Source of the DNA: Candidatus Peregrinibacteria bacterium
GTDB lineage: Bacteria > Patescibacteriota > Gracilibacteria > UM-FILTER-43-11
DNA: 5,841 nt
NCBI GenBank assembly: GCA_016220125.1
Contig: JACRIF010000042.1
Span: 1 to 5,841, forward strand
Reading direction: 5' to 3'
Of this stretch, positions 1-4,482 are shown one piece after another. Every line of letters starts with the position of its first letter. The stretch's first letter is position 1. Below the pieces are notes generated by a model. The model saw only the letters and a list, made by a program, of their open reading frames with translations. It was not told where the DNA came from and did not search any database. A program made the translations under genes and the position numbers.

Positions 1-154
1 CGCCGATTTGGGTGTTTTCACCCTCGGACACCAACAACACCTTGTCGGTGACGACTTTGTCCCCGACTTTGTTGTTTTTCAACTTTTCAACGGAAATGAC
101 ATCGCCCTTTTCGACTTTGTACTGATGTCCCGTGATCTCGACAATGGCGAACAT
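1..154 (-). CDS. rplU: 50S ribosomal protein bL21, N-terminal part (runs off left edge)
   Basis: Reading leftward from the ATG at 152-154 gives 51 codons beginning MFAIVEITGHQYKVEKGDVI and continuing with SVEKL, VGDKVV, DKVLLVSEGENTQIG. This matches the start of bL21: a short beta strand, the G-x-Q-Y-K-V-E-x-G-D motif, and the DKVLLV segment before the long loop. bL21 is a 23S rRNA-binding protein of the large subunit. About half of the protein is missing because the window ends, not because the gene is broken. It lies 64 nt downstream of csaB on the same strand. rpmA normally follows rplU and would lie outside the window. There is no Shine-Dalgarno sequence before the ATG; the upstream bases are an 8-nt tandem repeat and an A/T-rich stretch. 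The family call is confident. Confidence 0.93.
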   Translation of the reverse strand, partial: MFAIVEITGHQYKVEKGDVISVEKLKNNKVGDKVVTDKVLLVSEGENTQIG

Positions 155-165
155 AATTGAATTAT

Positions 166-198
166 TAAGTGCTTAAGTGCTTAAGTGCTTCAGTGCTA
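166..198. repeat. 8-nt tandem repeat (AAGTGCTT) upstream of rplU
   Basis: Three exact copies of AAGTGCTT at 167-174, 175-182 and 183-190 are followed by a diverged copy (CAGTGCTA) at 191-198. The array ends 12 nt upstream of the rplU start, so it should lie in the rplU leader or in the csaB-rplU spacer. No protein is encoded here. Confidence 0.9.
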
Positions 199-218
199 AA
201 AAACACCTCAACACCCTT

Positions 219-1331
219 TCATTGCTGCGACAATCTATCAGTTTCCCGGGCCTTGGTCAATGTTTTTATAAACCCCTCAAGGAATCCCGTATTTTTGGAG
301 GCCCGCTCACAACGCTGGGCCACTCGGCTTCGGGCGTAGAGTTTGAATGTGTTGTAATCGATGGAGAGGCGTACCATCCGTTTTTCGAGAATCTCGGCCG
401 AAAGACCTTCGACGGGCACGCAATAGGGGGCCAAGTCGCCCTCATACAGGCTCTCGACCTTGGGGCTGTAGCTCACGGCCAAGGTCGGTGTGCGGGCGAT
501 CAATGCGGCGATCAAGAAATGGTAGCGCATGCCGATGGCGAATTCCGCCTGCTCCAACAACTCAATCAGCTCTGGAAAATCCTTGGGGGCCAGCACCACG
601 CCCCCCACCCGTTTCACCAAGGGGTCAAACACCTGATGGTCGTGCTCGCGAACTCCCTGCATCGACACAAAGGCGAAGGTGGCGCTCTTCTCGGCTTTCA
701 ATTTGAGCAAATAGGTGGCGAACGCCTCGATCGTCTTCGCATTGTGCCCCAACCAGGGTCTCAGGGAAATGAGCACCGAATGCGGATGGCGCGTCTTTTC
801 CTGCTCGGAAGCCTTGAACAGGAACGCGGGGTCGGCCGTGATTTCGACTTTCGCCGGATCGACGCCCAATTCGACCAGCCGATCGTAGGATTTCTGGTCG
901 CGAACCGTGACCCCCGAGGCGTGACCATAGACCCAGCGGGTGATTCGTTTTCCCAACCCTGTTTTGAGCGGGCCAACGCCCGTGGCGTAGATAAATAGTG
1001 GCTTGCCCAAACGCAAGGCCCACCACACCTGCCACCCCCACAAAAAACAGGCGAACAAATGACTGTCCTGGAACAATCCCCCGCCCCCCACCACCACGGC
1101 CTCCACGGATTTCATGGCGCGAACCGAGGTTCGGAACCCATATTTGAACAGGGAACGAACCCCCAACGGGAACAACGGAGCCGATTTGACCAAAAACTTT
1201 TCACGAGTCTCCTCGGGATTTGCGGAAAAAACCGTCCATTCATGGGTCGGATGACTCTTCAAAATGGAGCCCATGATCGCGTCATCGCCCACATTGGTCG
1301 CCCCGTAATTTCCAACCAAGGCCAGTTTCAT
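219..1331 (-). CDS. csaB: polysaccharide pyruvyl transferase, CsaB type
   Basis: The 370-residue product has the signatures of the polysaccharide pyruvyl transferase family (Pfam PS_pyruv_trans). These are an N-terminal GNYGATNVGDDA motif (residues 7-18), the VVGGGGLFQDS strand-loop (80-90), YATGVGPL (115-122), VTVRDQKS (141-148), ITADPAF (164-170), and the C-terminal GMRYHFLIAAL (267-277) with the conserved GMRxH, then SYSPKV (287-292). CsaB adds a pyruvyl ketal from phosphoenolpyruvate to a wall-linked polysaccharide, creating the ligand for SLH domains of S-layer proteins. Length fits the family. The ATG at 1329-1331 gives the canonical MKLALVGNYG start; no Shine-Dalgarno sequence is seen. 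The stop is TGA; read as a sense codon it would add only 17 codons, so it does little to settle the genetic code. It lies between rplS (its own terminator) and rplU. The family is sure; the CsaB subgroup is probable. Confidence 0.9.
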   Translation of the reverse strand: MKLALVGNYGATNVGDDAIMGSILKSHPTHEWTVFSANPEETREKFLVKSAPLFPLGVRSLFKYGFRTSVRAMKSVEAVVVGGGGLFQDSHLFACFLWGWQVWWALRLGKPLFIYATGVGPLKTGLGKRITRWVYGHASGVTVRDQKSYDRLVELGVDPAKVEITADPAFLFKASEQEKTRHPHSVLISLRPWLGHNAKTIEAFATYLLKLKAEKSATFAFVSMQGVREHDHQVFDPLVKRVGGVVLAPKDFPELIELLEQAEFAIGMRYHFLIAALIARTPTLAVSYSPKVESLYEGDLAPYCVPVEGLSAEILEKRMVRLSIDYNTFKLYARSRVAQRCERASKNTGFLEGFIKTLTKARETDRLSQQ

Positions 1332-1349
1332 GCTCTAGTGCGAAGGAGT

Positions 1350-1373
1350 TAGGTGCTAGGTGTTAGGTGATAG
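1350..1373. repeat. 7-nt tandem repeat (TAGGTGN) upstream of csaB
   Basis: TAGGTGC (1350-1356), TAGGTGT (1357-1363) and TAGGTGA (1364-1370) follow head to tail, with a partial TAG after them. The last base of the unit varies. The array ends 18 nt upstream of the csaB ATG and would lie in its leader RNA. Confidence 0.85.
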
Positions 1374-1390
1374 TCGTGTGGCTCTAAAAA

Positions 1391-1423
1391 GCTAACGTAG
1401 CTAACTTCCTAATACGCTAACGT
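1391..1423. repeat. dispersed GCTAACGT repeats in the csaB leader
   Basis: GCTAACGT occurs at 1391-1398 and 1416-1423, with the shorter GCTAAC at 1400-1405. On the minus strand, AGCTA (1402-1398) can pair with TAGCT (1394-1390) across a 3-nt loop. Five U (1390-1386) overlap the end of that stem, so it resembles a very small attenuator or terminator. A 5-bp stem is weak, and this may be only a by-product of the repeat. Confidence 0.6.
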
Positions 1424-1427
1424 CAAG

Positions 1428-1433
1428 ATTATA
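1428..1433 (-). promoter_or_regulatory. possible -10 box for csaB
   Basis: The minus strand reads a perfect TATAAT, preceded by GG. No convincing -35 hexamer lies 16-18 nt upstream, so confidence is modest. It sits about 75 nt inside the rplS terminator, which makes an independent csaB promoter necessary. Transcription from here would give a leader of about 90 nt carrying both repeat sets. Confidence 0.4.
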
Positions 1434-1507
1434 CCTTTTTCCGAAAATCTTTACAGGGCAACCCCACAATCCTGCCCGCGATGCCGATTATGGACACACT
1501 GGCCAAC

Positions 1508-1540
1508 AAAAAAGCCCCCTGGCGTACACCGGAGGGCTTT
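1508..1540 (-). terminator. Rho-independent terminator of rplS
   Basis: On the minus strand, arm AAAGCCCTCCGG (1540-1529), a 6-nt loop, and arm CCAGGGGGCTTT (1522-1511) form a 12-bp stem with one A-C mismatch and one G-U pair. A run of six T (1513-1508) overlaps the end of the stem. The hairpin begins 12 nt after the rplS stop codon, the usual position for an intrinsic terminator. Confidence 0.9.
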
Positions 1541-1552
1541 CGAACGTTGAAT

Positions 1553-2107
1553 TTAAGCTTGGGGAGCACCCGCCTCGGATTCGAGGGGGGCGGGAGCGGC
1601 AGCGGCCTCGGCGGCCTTCTTTTTGGCGTCGGCGGCAACGGCCTCTTGGAGCAACGCCTCCATCTTGGCCTCCTCCTCGGCTCGGTCCTTGTCGCTGACC
1701 TGGGTCTCGGAAAGACGGGCGGATTTGCCGGAGCGACCGCGCATATAATAAAGCTTGGAACGGCGGACCTTGCCCTTCTTCTTGATTTCGATCTTGATCA
1801 GGCTCGGGGAATGGAGCAGGAACACCTTCTCGACACCGACGCCCTCGACGATCTTGCGGACCGTGAACGCCTTTTCGACGCCCTCGCCTGCGCTGACTTG
1901 GATGACCAAGCCCTCGAAAATCTGGATGCGCTCGCGAACGACCTCGGCGGCCTTCTTCTTGCTGGCGATTTTGGCGCCCTTCTCGTCGTCGCCGCCCTCC
2001 TTCACCAATTCACGGACTTTTTGATGAACACGAACCGTGTACCCGGCGCGGATTTCGGGGACCTTCTGGATCTGTTCTTTCAGAACCTCTCGAATCAACG
2101 AATGCAT
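1553..2107 (-). CDS. rplS: 50S ribosomal protein bL19 with internal insertion and long C-terminal tail
   Basis: The product is bL19, which sits at the subunit interface of the large ribosomal subunit. Family landmarks are VPEIRAGYTVRVHQKV (residues 16-31), RERIQIFEGLVI (58-69), FTVRKIVEGVGVEKVFLLHSP (81-101), KIEIKKKGKVRRSKLYYMR (105-123) and RSGKSARL (125-132). At 184 residues it is much longer than the usual length of about 115. There are two reasons: about 20 extra Lys/Glu/Ala-rich residues between the first two beta strands (about 33-56), and a tail of about 50 residues (135-184) that is charged, then Ala/Pro-rich. The start MHSLIREVLK at 2107 is the only sensible one, with a promoter just upstream and no Shine-Dalgarno sequence. 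It is flanked by its own promoter and terminator, so it is probably monocistronic rather than part of rimM-trmD-rplS. Confidence 0.95.
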   Translation of the reverse strand: MHSLIREVLKEQIQKVPEIRAGYTVRVHQKVRELVKEGGDDEKGAKIASKKKAAEVVRERIQIFEGLVIQVSAGEGVEKAFTVRKIVEGVGVEKVFLLHSPSLIKIEIKKKGKVRRSKLYYMRGRSGKSARLSETQVSDKDRAEEEAKMEALLQEAVAADAKKKAAEAAAAPAPLESEAGAPQA

Positions 2108-2116
2108 TGTGTGATA

Positions 2117-2148
2117 ACTAAGAACTAAGGACTAAGTATAGACTAAAT
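2117..2148. repeat. 7-nt tandem repeat (ACTAAGN) in the rplS leader
   Basis: ACTAAGA (2117-2123), ACTAAGG (2124-2130) and ACTAAGT (2131-2137) are head to tail. A fourth copy, ACTAAAT, lies at 2142-2148 after a 4-nt break. The array starts 10 nt upstream of the rplS ATG. Its distal part overlaps the predicted -10 box. Confidence 0.88.
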
Positions 2149-2163
2149 CGGGACGCATCCCAA
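2135..2163 (-). promoter_or_regulatory. predicted sigma-70 promoter of rplS
   Basis: The minus strand reads TTGGGA (2163-2158), a 17-nt spacer, then TATACT (2140-2135), a close match to the vegetative consensus. Transcription would start near 2128 and give a leader of about 20 nt without a Shine-Dalgarno sequence. A small dyad, GGGA-CGCA-TCCC (2150-2161 on the plus strand), overlaps the -35 box; whether it binds a regulator is unknown. Confidence 0.65.
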
Positions 2164-2213
2164 AATTGCTTGATTAATTTAGTCAAAATCGGACGGCAAA
2201 GCAAGGGCATTTC

Positions 2214-2241
2214 ATTTCGGATTTCGGATTTCGGATTTCTG
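2214..2241. repeat. 7-nt tandem repeat (ATTTCGG), four copies
   Basis: Three exact copies of ATTTCGG (2214-2220, 2221-2227, 2228-2234) are followed by ATTTCTG (2235-2241). The last copies join a perfect 7-bp hairpin, TCGGATT (2231-2237), loop TCTG, AATCCGA (2242-2248), followed on the plus strand by four T. No plus-strand gene precedes it, so a terminator role is unlikely. It lies between the regulator gene's 3' end and the rplS promoter. Confidence 0.85.
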
Positions 2242-2258
2242 AATCCGATTTTCACATG

Positions 2259-2283
2259 CAATATTCAACAATTCAGAATGTTG
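2259..2283 (-). other. hairpin just after the regulator gene stop codon
   Basis: CAATATTC (2259-2266) pairs with GAATGTTG (2276-2283) over 8 bp with one G-U, across a 9-nt loop. It begins one base after the stop codon of the 2285-2860 gene. No T-tract follows on the minus strand, so it may mark the mRNA 3' end or block exonucleases rather than act as a classic terminator. Confidence 0.4.
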
Positions 2284-2284
2284 C

Positions 2285-2860
2285 TTAGGCCCTTTCCTTT
2301 TCCAACTCCTTCTTAAGCTTGTTCACCGCGACGATCACCTTGTCGTCCGTGACCAAGTCGTGGATGAATTTATCCTTGCACTCCAAGCGGTACAAAAAAT
2401 CGCGCTTGTTCATGGCAGTGAAGCGGATCTCCTTGCCGTCCTTGGGGTTTTCGGAAAGAACTTTCCGCAGTTTTTCGCTGTCGAGCTCGCCAACCGCCAA
2501 TAGATCGACCGCCGCCTCCTTGCCCACGAACACCCCTGTCAGGATGAGCAGGTCGACCTCGCCCAGGCGCGTGATCTGGCGGATCAATTCACTGTCGTTG
2601 TTGCTGGCCTTGAGGAACATGTCGCGCAACTCGTTGAAAATGGCGAATTCCTTGTTGGTGTAGAAATATTTCTTGCGGTTGCGCGTGCGGGTTTTCAGCA
2701 GGCCGATCTTTCGGAGGTTGTCCAATTCGCGGCGGATCGAATTGATCTGCTCGTCGAGCTTGCGCGTGAGCTCGCGGATGAAATATTCCTGGTCGGGGTT
2801 CATGAGGAAGGTGCCGAGAAGCTTGACCCGGGTCTTGGAGCTGAACAAGGCTTTGAGCAT
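2285..2860 (-). CDS. winged-helix regulator with C-terminal nucleotidyltransferase-like domain
   Basis: The 191-residue protein starts MLKALFSSKTRVKLLGTFLM. Residues 1-72 form an ArsR/MarR-like winged helix: the helix FIRELTRKL, the recognition helix INSIRRELDNLRKIGLL, and a basic wing TRTRNRKKYFYTN. Residues 95-170 (LGEVDLLILTGVFVGKEAAVDLLAVGELDSEKL, with FTAMNKRDFLYRL) resemble a nucleotidyltransferase fold. The usual GS catalytic motif is degraded and only the VDLLAVG strand remains, so it is probably a ligand-sensing or inactive domain. This architecture recurs in Patescibacteria and archaea; targets and ligand are unknown. The frame is open to an ATG at 3037, but the predicted promoter at 2994-3022 lies downstream of it and the extra 59 residues look random. 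No other ATG, GTG or TTG occurs in frame between that promoter and 2860. The likely leader is therefore about 127 nt. Confidence 0.82.
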   Translation of the reverse strand: MLKALFSSKTRVKLLGTFLMNPDQEYFIRELTRKLDEQINSIRRELDNLRKIGLLKTRTRNRKKYFYTNKEFAIFNELRDMFLKASNNDSELIRQITRLGEVDLLILTGVFVGKEAAVDLLAVGELDSEKLRKVLSENPKDGKEIRFTAMNKRDFLYRLECKDKFIHDLVTDDKVIVAVNKLKKELEKERA

Positions 2861-2993
2861 GGACGCTGAAATTAAAAATAAGGAAAAAGAAAAAATCCGG
2901 TAAAAGATCTCTTTTGCCTTTTTGTTTTTGCGATGGCACCTCTTCGTCCAGGGGTTCGATTTTGGCCGGGACGGTTGAAAGATGTGCAATAAA

Positions 2994-3022
2994 TTTATAC
3001 AGAACCCTAAATCCAATGGCAA
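2994..3022 (-). promoter_or_regulatory. predicted sigma-70 promoter of the regulator gene
   Basis: The minus strand reads TTGCCA (3022-3017), a 17-nt spacer, then TATAAA (2999-2994) preceded by TG. Each hexamer matches the consensus at five of six positions. The start site would be near 2987, giving a leader of about 127 nt before the ATG at 2860. The -35 lies inside a short dyad, AATGGC-AA-GCCATT (3015-3028), which could be an operator, possibly for the regulator itself. Confidence 0.65.
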
Positions 3023-3188
3023 GCCATTTTTCACCAAACCCTTTTATTTTTCTTCAACGATGGCTTATTCAAGCCACAAATTATGGTTTACAAAATTTTA
3101 ATTTATTTTAAAGGGAGAACCCAAATTTTGATCATGGGTAAGTTAGTTGAACTACAAACCTCCTCCAAGCCTAAAATGAATCCAACTC

Positions 3189-3229
3189 AAAAAACAGCCC
3201 ATTCGCAATCCACATGGAATAGAGGGGCT
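3189..3229 (-). terminator. probable Rho-independent terminator of the small membrane-protein gene
   Basis: On the minus strand, AGCCC (3229-3225) pairs with GGGCT (3200-3196), followed by G and six T (3194-3189). The 24-nt loop can hold a small inner hairpin (TCC-ATGT-GGA). The stem is short and the loop long, but the position 5 nt after the stop codon and the T run support the call. Confidence 0.55.
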
Positions 3230-3234
3230 CACAT

Positions 3235-3510
3235 TTAGGACATCTTCTGCGGAGGCTTGGAATCCTTGGGGGTGATATTATCCATGGATGCGCTATCGTC
3301 CTCCACGGGGGCCATCATGGCCTTCCAATACAACACCGCAAGCCCGCCAAAAATGGCGCCAAGCCCCGCGGCCTGCATGAGCACAAACGCCGCGCCGGCG
3401 CTGGTGTCCAGCGGGGAAATCCAGGAGCAAGTGGCCGCCAACTGGGGCAACGACAAAATCAGGATTAACAGGAAGATGATCGCCATGCCCGCCAGATACA
3501 TTTTTTTCAT
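3235..3510 (-). CDS. small two-TM membrane protein, function unknown
   Basis: The 91-residue protein begins MKKMYLAGMAIIFLLILILS. It has two hydrophobic segments, residues about 5-26 and 39-62, joined by a short loop (ATCSWISPLDTSAG). A polar tail with acidic and lysine/proline-rich parts follows (66-91). The positive N-terminus suggests both ends are cytoplasmic and the loop with the single Cys is outside. The second segment is rich in Gly/Ala (GLGAIFGGLAVL), as in helices that pack tightly. I do not recognise a family. The gene has its own predicted promoter and terminator, so it is probably a single-gene unit. It lies 76 nt downstream of the 3587-4072 gene. No Shine-Dalgarno sequence is at the right distance; AAAGGG is too far upstream. 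That the frame is a real gene is fairly certain; its role is not known. Confidence 0.75.
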   Translation of the reverse strand: MKKMYLAGMAIIFLLILILSLPQLAATCSWISPLDTSAGAAFVLMQAAGLGAIFGGLAVLYWKAMMAPVEDDSASMDNITPKDSKPPQKMS

Positions 3511-3536
3511 AGAAATTTATTTTACCCTTTGACCCA

Positions 3537-3566
3537 ATTTTACCATAGGATCAGGATGCGACACAA
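3537..3566 (-). promoter_or_regulatory. predicted extended -10 promoter of the membrane-protein gene
   Basis: The minus strand reads TTGTGT (3566-3561), an 18-nt spacer, then TAAAAT (3542-3537). TATGG directly precedes the -10, giving the extended -10 form TGGTAAAAT. The same string TATGGTAAAAT stands upstream of the 4106-4435 gene. The start site would be near 3530, with a leader of about 20 nt. An imperfect inverted repeat (GGAT..GAC / GTCATCC, 3554-3581) overlaps the -35 and may belong to the 3' end of the preceding gene. Confidence 0.6.
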
Positions 3567-3586
3567 ACGCGCGCGTCATCCTTGAT

Positions 3587-4072
3587 TTACTTCGAGTTGG
3601 CCGCGTCCTCTACCCTCTGAAGATAGCTTTTTGACGCCTCTTTCGCCCCTCCACCCACCACTTCGCCAACCCCGCGCTTCTCGGCGGTTGCCACCGCATC
3701 CCCGATCTTGGTGTTGAGGGCGACTTTCACCTCCTTGGCGAACTCCTCGCCAAAGAAATACACGTCCGTCACCAGATCCTTGGAGCCCGCCAGTTTGGTG
3801 ATTTCCTCTTTATGCGTCTTGAGCAGGGAATCCATGGCGGTCGCGTGCTCCTCCAATTTGGACTTGATGGCATCGCGGTCGATCTTCATGCCCATCCACT
3901 TCTTGGGCGGGTTGGCCAATATGTCGGCGGCCTTCTCATTCATGAGCGCCTCGATCTTCTTGTTGACCAAATTTTGGAGCTCCGTGTTCTCGGTGCCCAA
4001 ATCCTGGGGGCCGTACTTGGCCTCGATCTTGAATTCCTTGCCTGTGTCCTGGATTGAAATGGTTTCCGCCAT
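3587..4072 (-). CDS. soluble protein of unknown function, 161 residues
   Basis: I do not recognise this protein. It is hydrophilic, has no signal peptide, membrane segment or Cys, and begins MAETISIQDTGKEFKIEAKY. Residues 28-55 and 62-95 look helical and highly charged (DRDAIKSKLEEHATAMDSLLKTHKEEITKL) and may form a helical hairpin or coiled coil. A more hydrophobic stretch, DLVTDVYFFGEEFAKEVKVAL, spans 99-119. A glycine-rich linker (GVGEVVGGGAKE, 134-145) leads to a short helical tail. It starts 33 nt downstream of the 4106-4435 gene on the same strand with no promoter between, so the two are probably co-transcribed and may act together. The start codon abuts a 13-nt direct repeat and there is no Shine-Dalgarno sequence. 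Codon pattern and composition match the neighbours, which supports a real gene. Confidence 0.75.
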   Translation of the reverse strand: MAETISIQDTGKEFKIEAKYGPQDLGTENTELQNLVNKKIEALMNEKAADILANPPKKWMGMKIDRDAIKSKLEEHATAMDSLLKTHKEEITKLAGSKDLVTDVYFFGEEFAKEVKVALNTKIGDAVATAEKRGVGEVVGGGAKEASKSYLQRVEDAANSK

Positions 4073-4094
4073 AATGTTTAAGTTAAATGTTTAA
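4073..4094. repeat. direct repeat AATGTTTAA (13-nt period) before the 161-residue protein gene
   Basis: AATGTTTAA occurs at 4073-4081 and 4086-4094 with the spacer GTTA, so on the minus strand the leader reads TTAAACATT twice. The second copy directly touches the ATG at 4072. The same 9-mer is seen again at 5578-5586 in the right-hand non-coding region. Confidence 0.7.
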
Positions 4095-4105
4095 TGAATG
4101 GATTA

Positions 4106-4435
4106 TTAAAGAGACGAAAGCAGATCGTCCGCCTCAGACCCCTCTTTTTTGGACTGCTCGTCCTCATCCTCCTTCCGCTTGAACATGGCCTGCCGTTGAA
4201 TCTGGTCGCCCATGCCCTTGAGATCGGAATCCGCCTTCCTGAGAAGCGCGTTCTGCTTTTTCATGAAATCCTGGTTCACGCGCAACATCTCCTTGGCGAC
4301 GCGCAAATACTCGACGATCCGTTTTTTCTCGTCCTCGTTGAAAATATCGACGTTCTTCAAAATCCCCAGATAGTTCTCGGGCGTCAGCACGTCGCGGTTC
4401 TGGTCGATGATTTTCAGGATTTCCTCTTTTGTCAT
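4106..4435 (-). CDS. small charged helical protein of unknown function, 109 residues
   Basis: The protein begins MTKEEILKIIDQNRDVLTPE and is not recognised. It appears entirely helical: residues 3-12, 20-29 and a long helix about 33-85 (EDEKKRIVEYLRVAKEMLRVNQDFMKKQNALLRKAD) with heptad-like spacing, hence possible coiled coil. A disordered acidic/lysine tail ends EADDLLSSL (88-109). It has no Cys, signal peptide or membrane segment, so it should be cytoplasmic. It has the best promoter in the window and is followed after 33 nt by the 161-residue gene, probably in one mRNA. The leader is only about 10 nt, A-rich (CATAAAAAA before ATG), with no Shine-Dalgarno sequence. A scaffold or adaptor role is possible, but nothing in the sequence proves it. 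Confidence 0.75.
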   Translation of the reverse strand: MTKEEILKIIDQNRDVLTPENYLGILKNVDIFNEDEKKRIVEYLRVAKEMLRVNQDFMKKQNALLRKADSDLKGMGDQIQRQAMFKRKEDEDEQSKKEGSEADDLLSSL

Positions 4436-4452
4436 TTTTTTATGTTCTTTTT

Positions 4453-4481
4453 ATTTTACCATAAACCCACCCGATTTTCAA
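4453..4481 (-). promoter_or_regulatory. predicted extended -10 promoter of the two-gene unknown operon
   Basis: The minus strand reads TTGAAA (4481-4476), exactly 17 nt, then TAAAAT (4458-4453), with TATGG before the -10 (extended -10). The start site should be near 4446, only about 10 nt before the ATG at 4435, so the mRNA would be almost leaderless. The -35 lies 1 nt after the stop codon of the upstream lipoprotein gene. Confidence 0.75.
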
Positions 4482-4482
4482 C

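Larger units (their letters stand above)
2861..3234. other. non-coding interval of 374 bases
   Basis: No convincing gene is seen on either strand. The interval holds the regulator's predicted promoter and long U-rich leader on the left and the membrane-protein gene's terminator on the right. In the middle is an A/T-rich stretch with two small hairpins of similar sequence, around TGGCAAGCCA (3017-3026) and TGGCTT-ATTC-AAGCCA (3061-3076). A plus-strand frame of 34 codons at 3134-3238 is considered spurious. Confidence 0.7.

Noticed and set aside
166..198. CRISPR-like array
   Set aside because: The units are 8 nt head to tail with no spacers and no cas genes, so it is a simple tandem repeat.
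219..221. UGA read as glycine (alternative code)
   Set aside because: Reading through the csaB TGA would add only 17 codons that follow the tandem repeat; no gene here needs recoding.
177..998. Plus-strand open frame of 273 codons
   Set aside because: It is antisense to csaB, whose protein motifs are intact, and its product is low in recognisable structure.
1342..1347. AAGGAG as a ribosome-binding site
   Set aside because: It lies on the plus strand while csaB is on the minus strand; no plus-strand gene follows it.
1481..2128. Plus-strand open frame of 215 codons, rich in Leu/Gly/Asp
   Set aside because: It is antisense to rplS; the composition is the mirror of a Lys/Glu/Ala-rich gene and it crosses the rplS terminator.
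2861..3037. 59-residue N-terminal extension of the regulator
   Set aside because: It lies largely upstream of the predicted transcription start, has no family similarity, and MLKALFSSKTRVKLL is the natural start of the winged helix.
3134..3238. Plus-strand 34-codon frame (MGKLVELQTS...) with AGGGAG about 16 nt upstream
   Set aside because: It is short and polar, overlaps the terminator and the stop codon of the opposite gene, and other genes here do not use Shine-Dalgarno.
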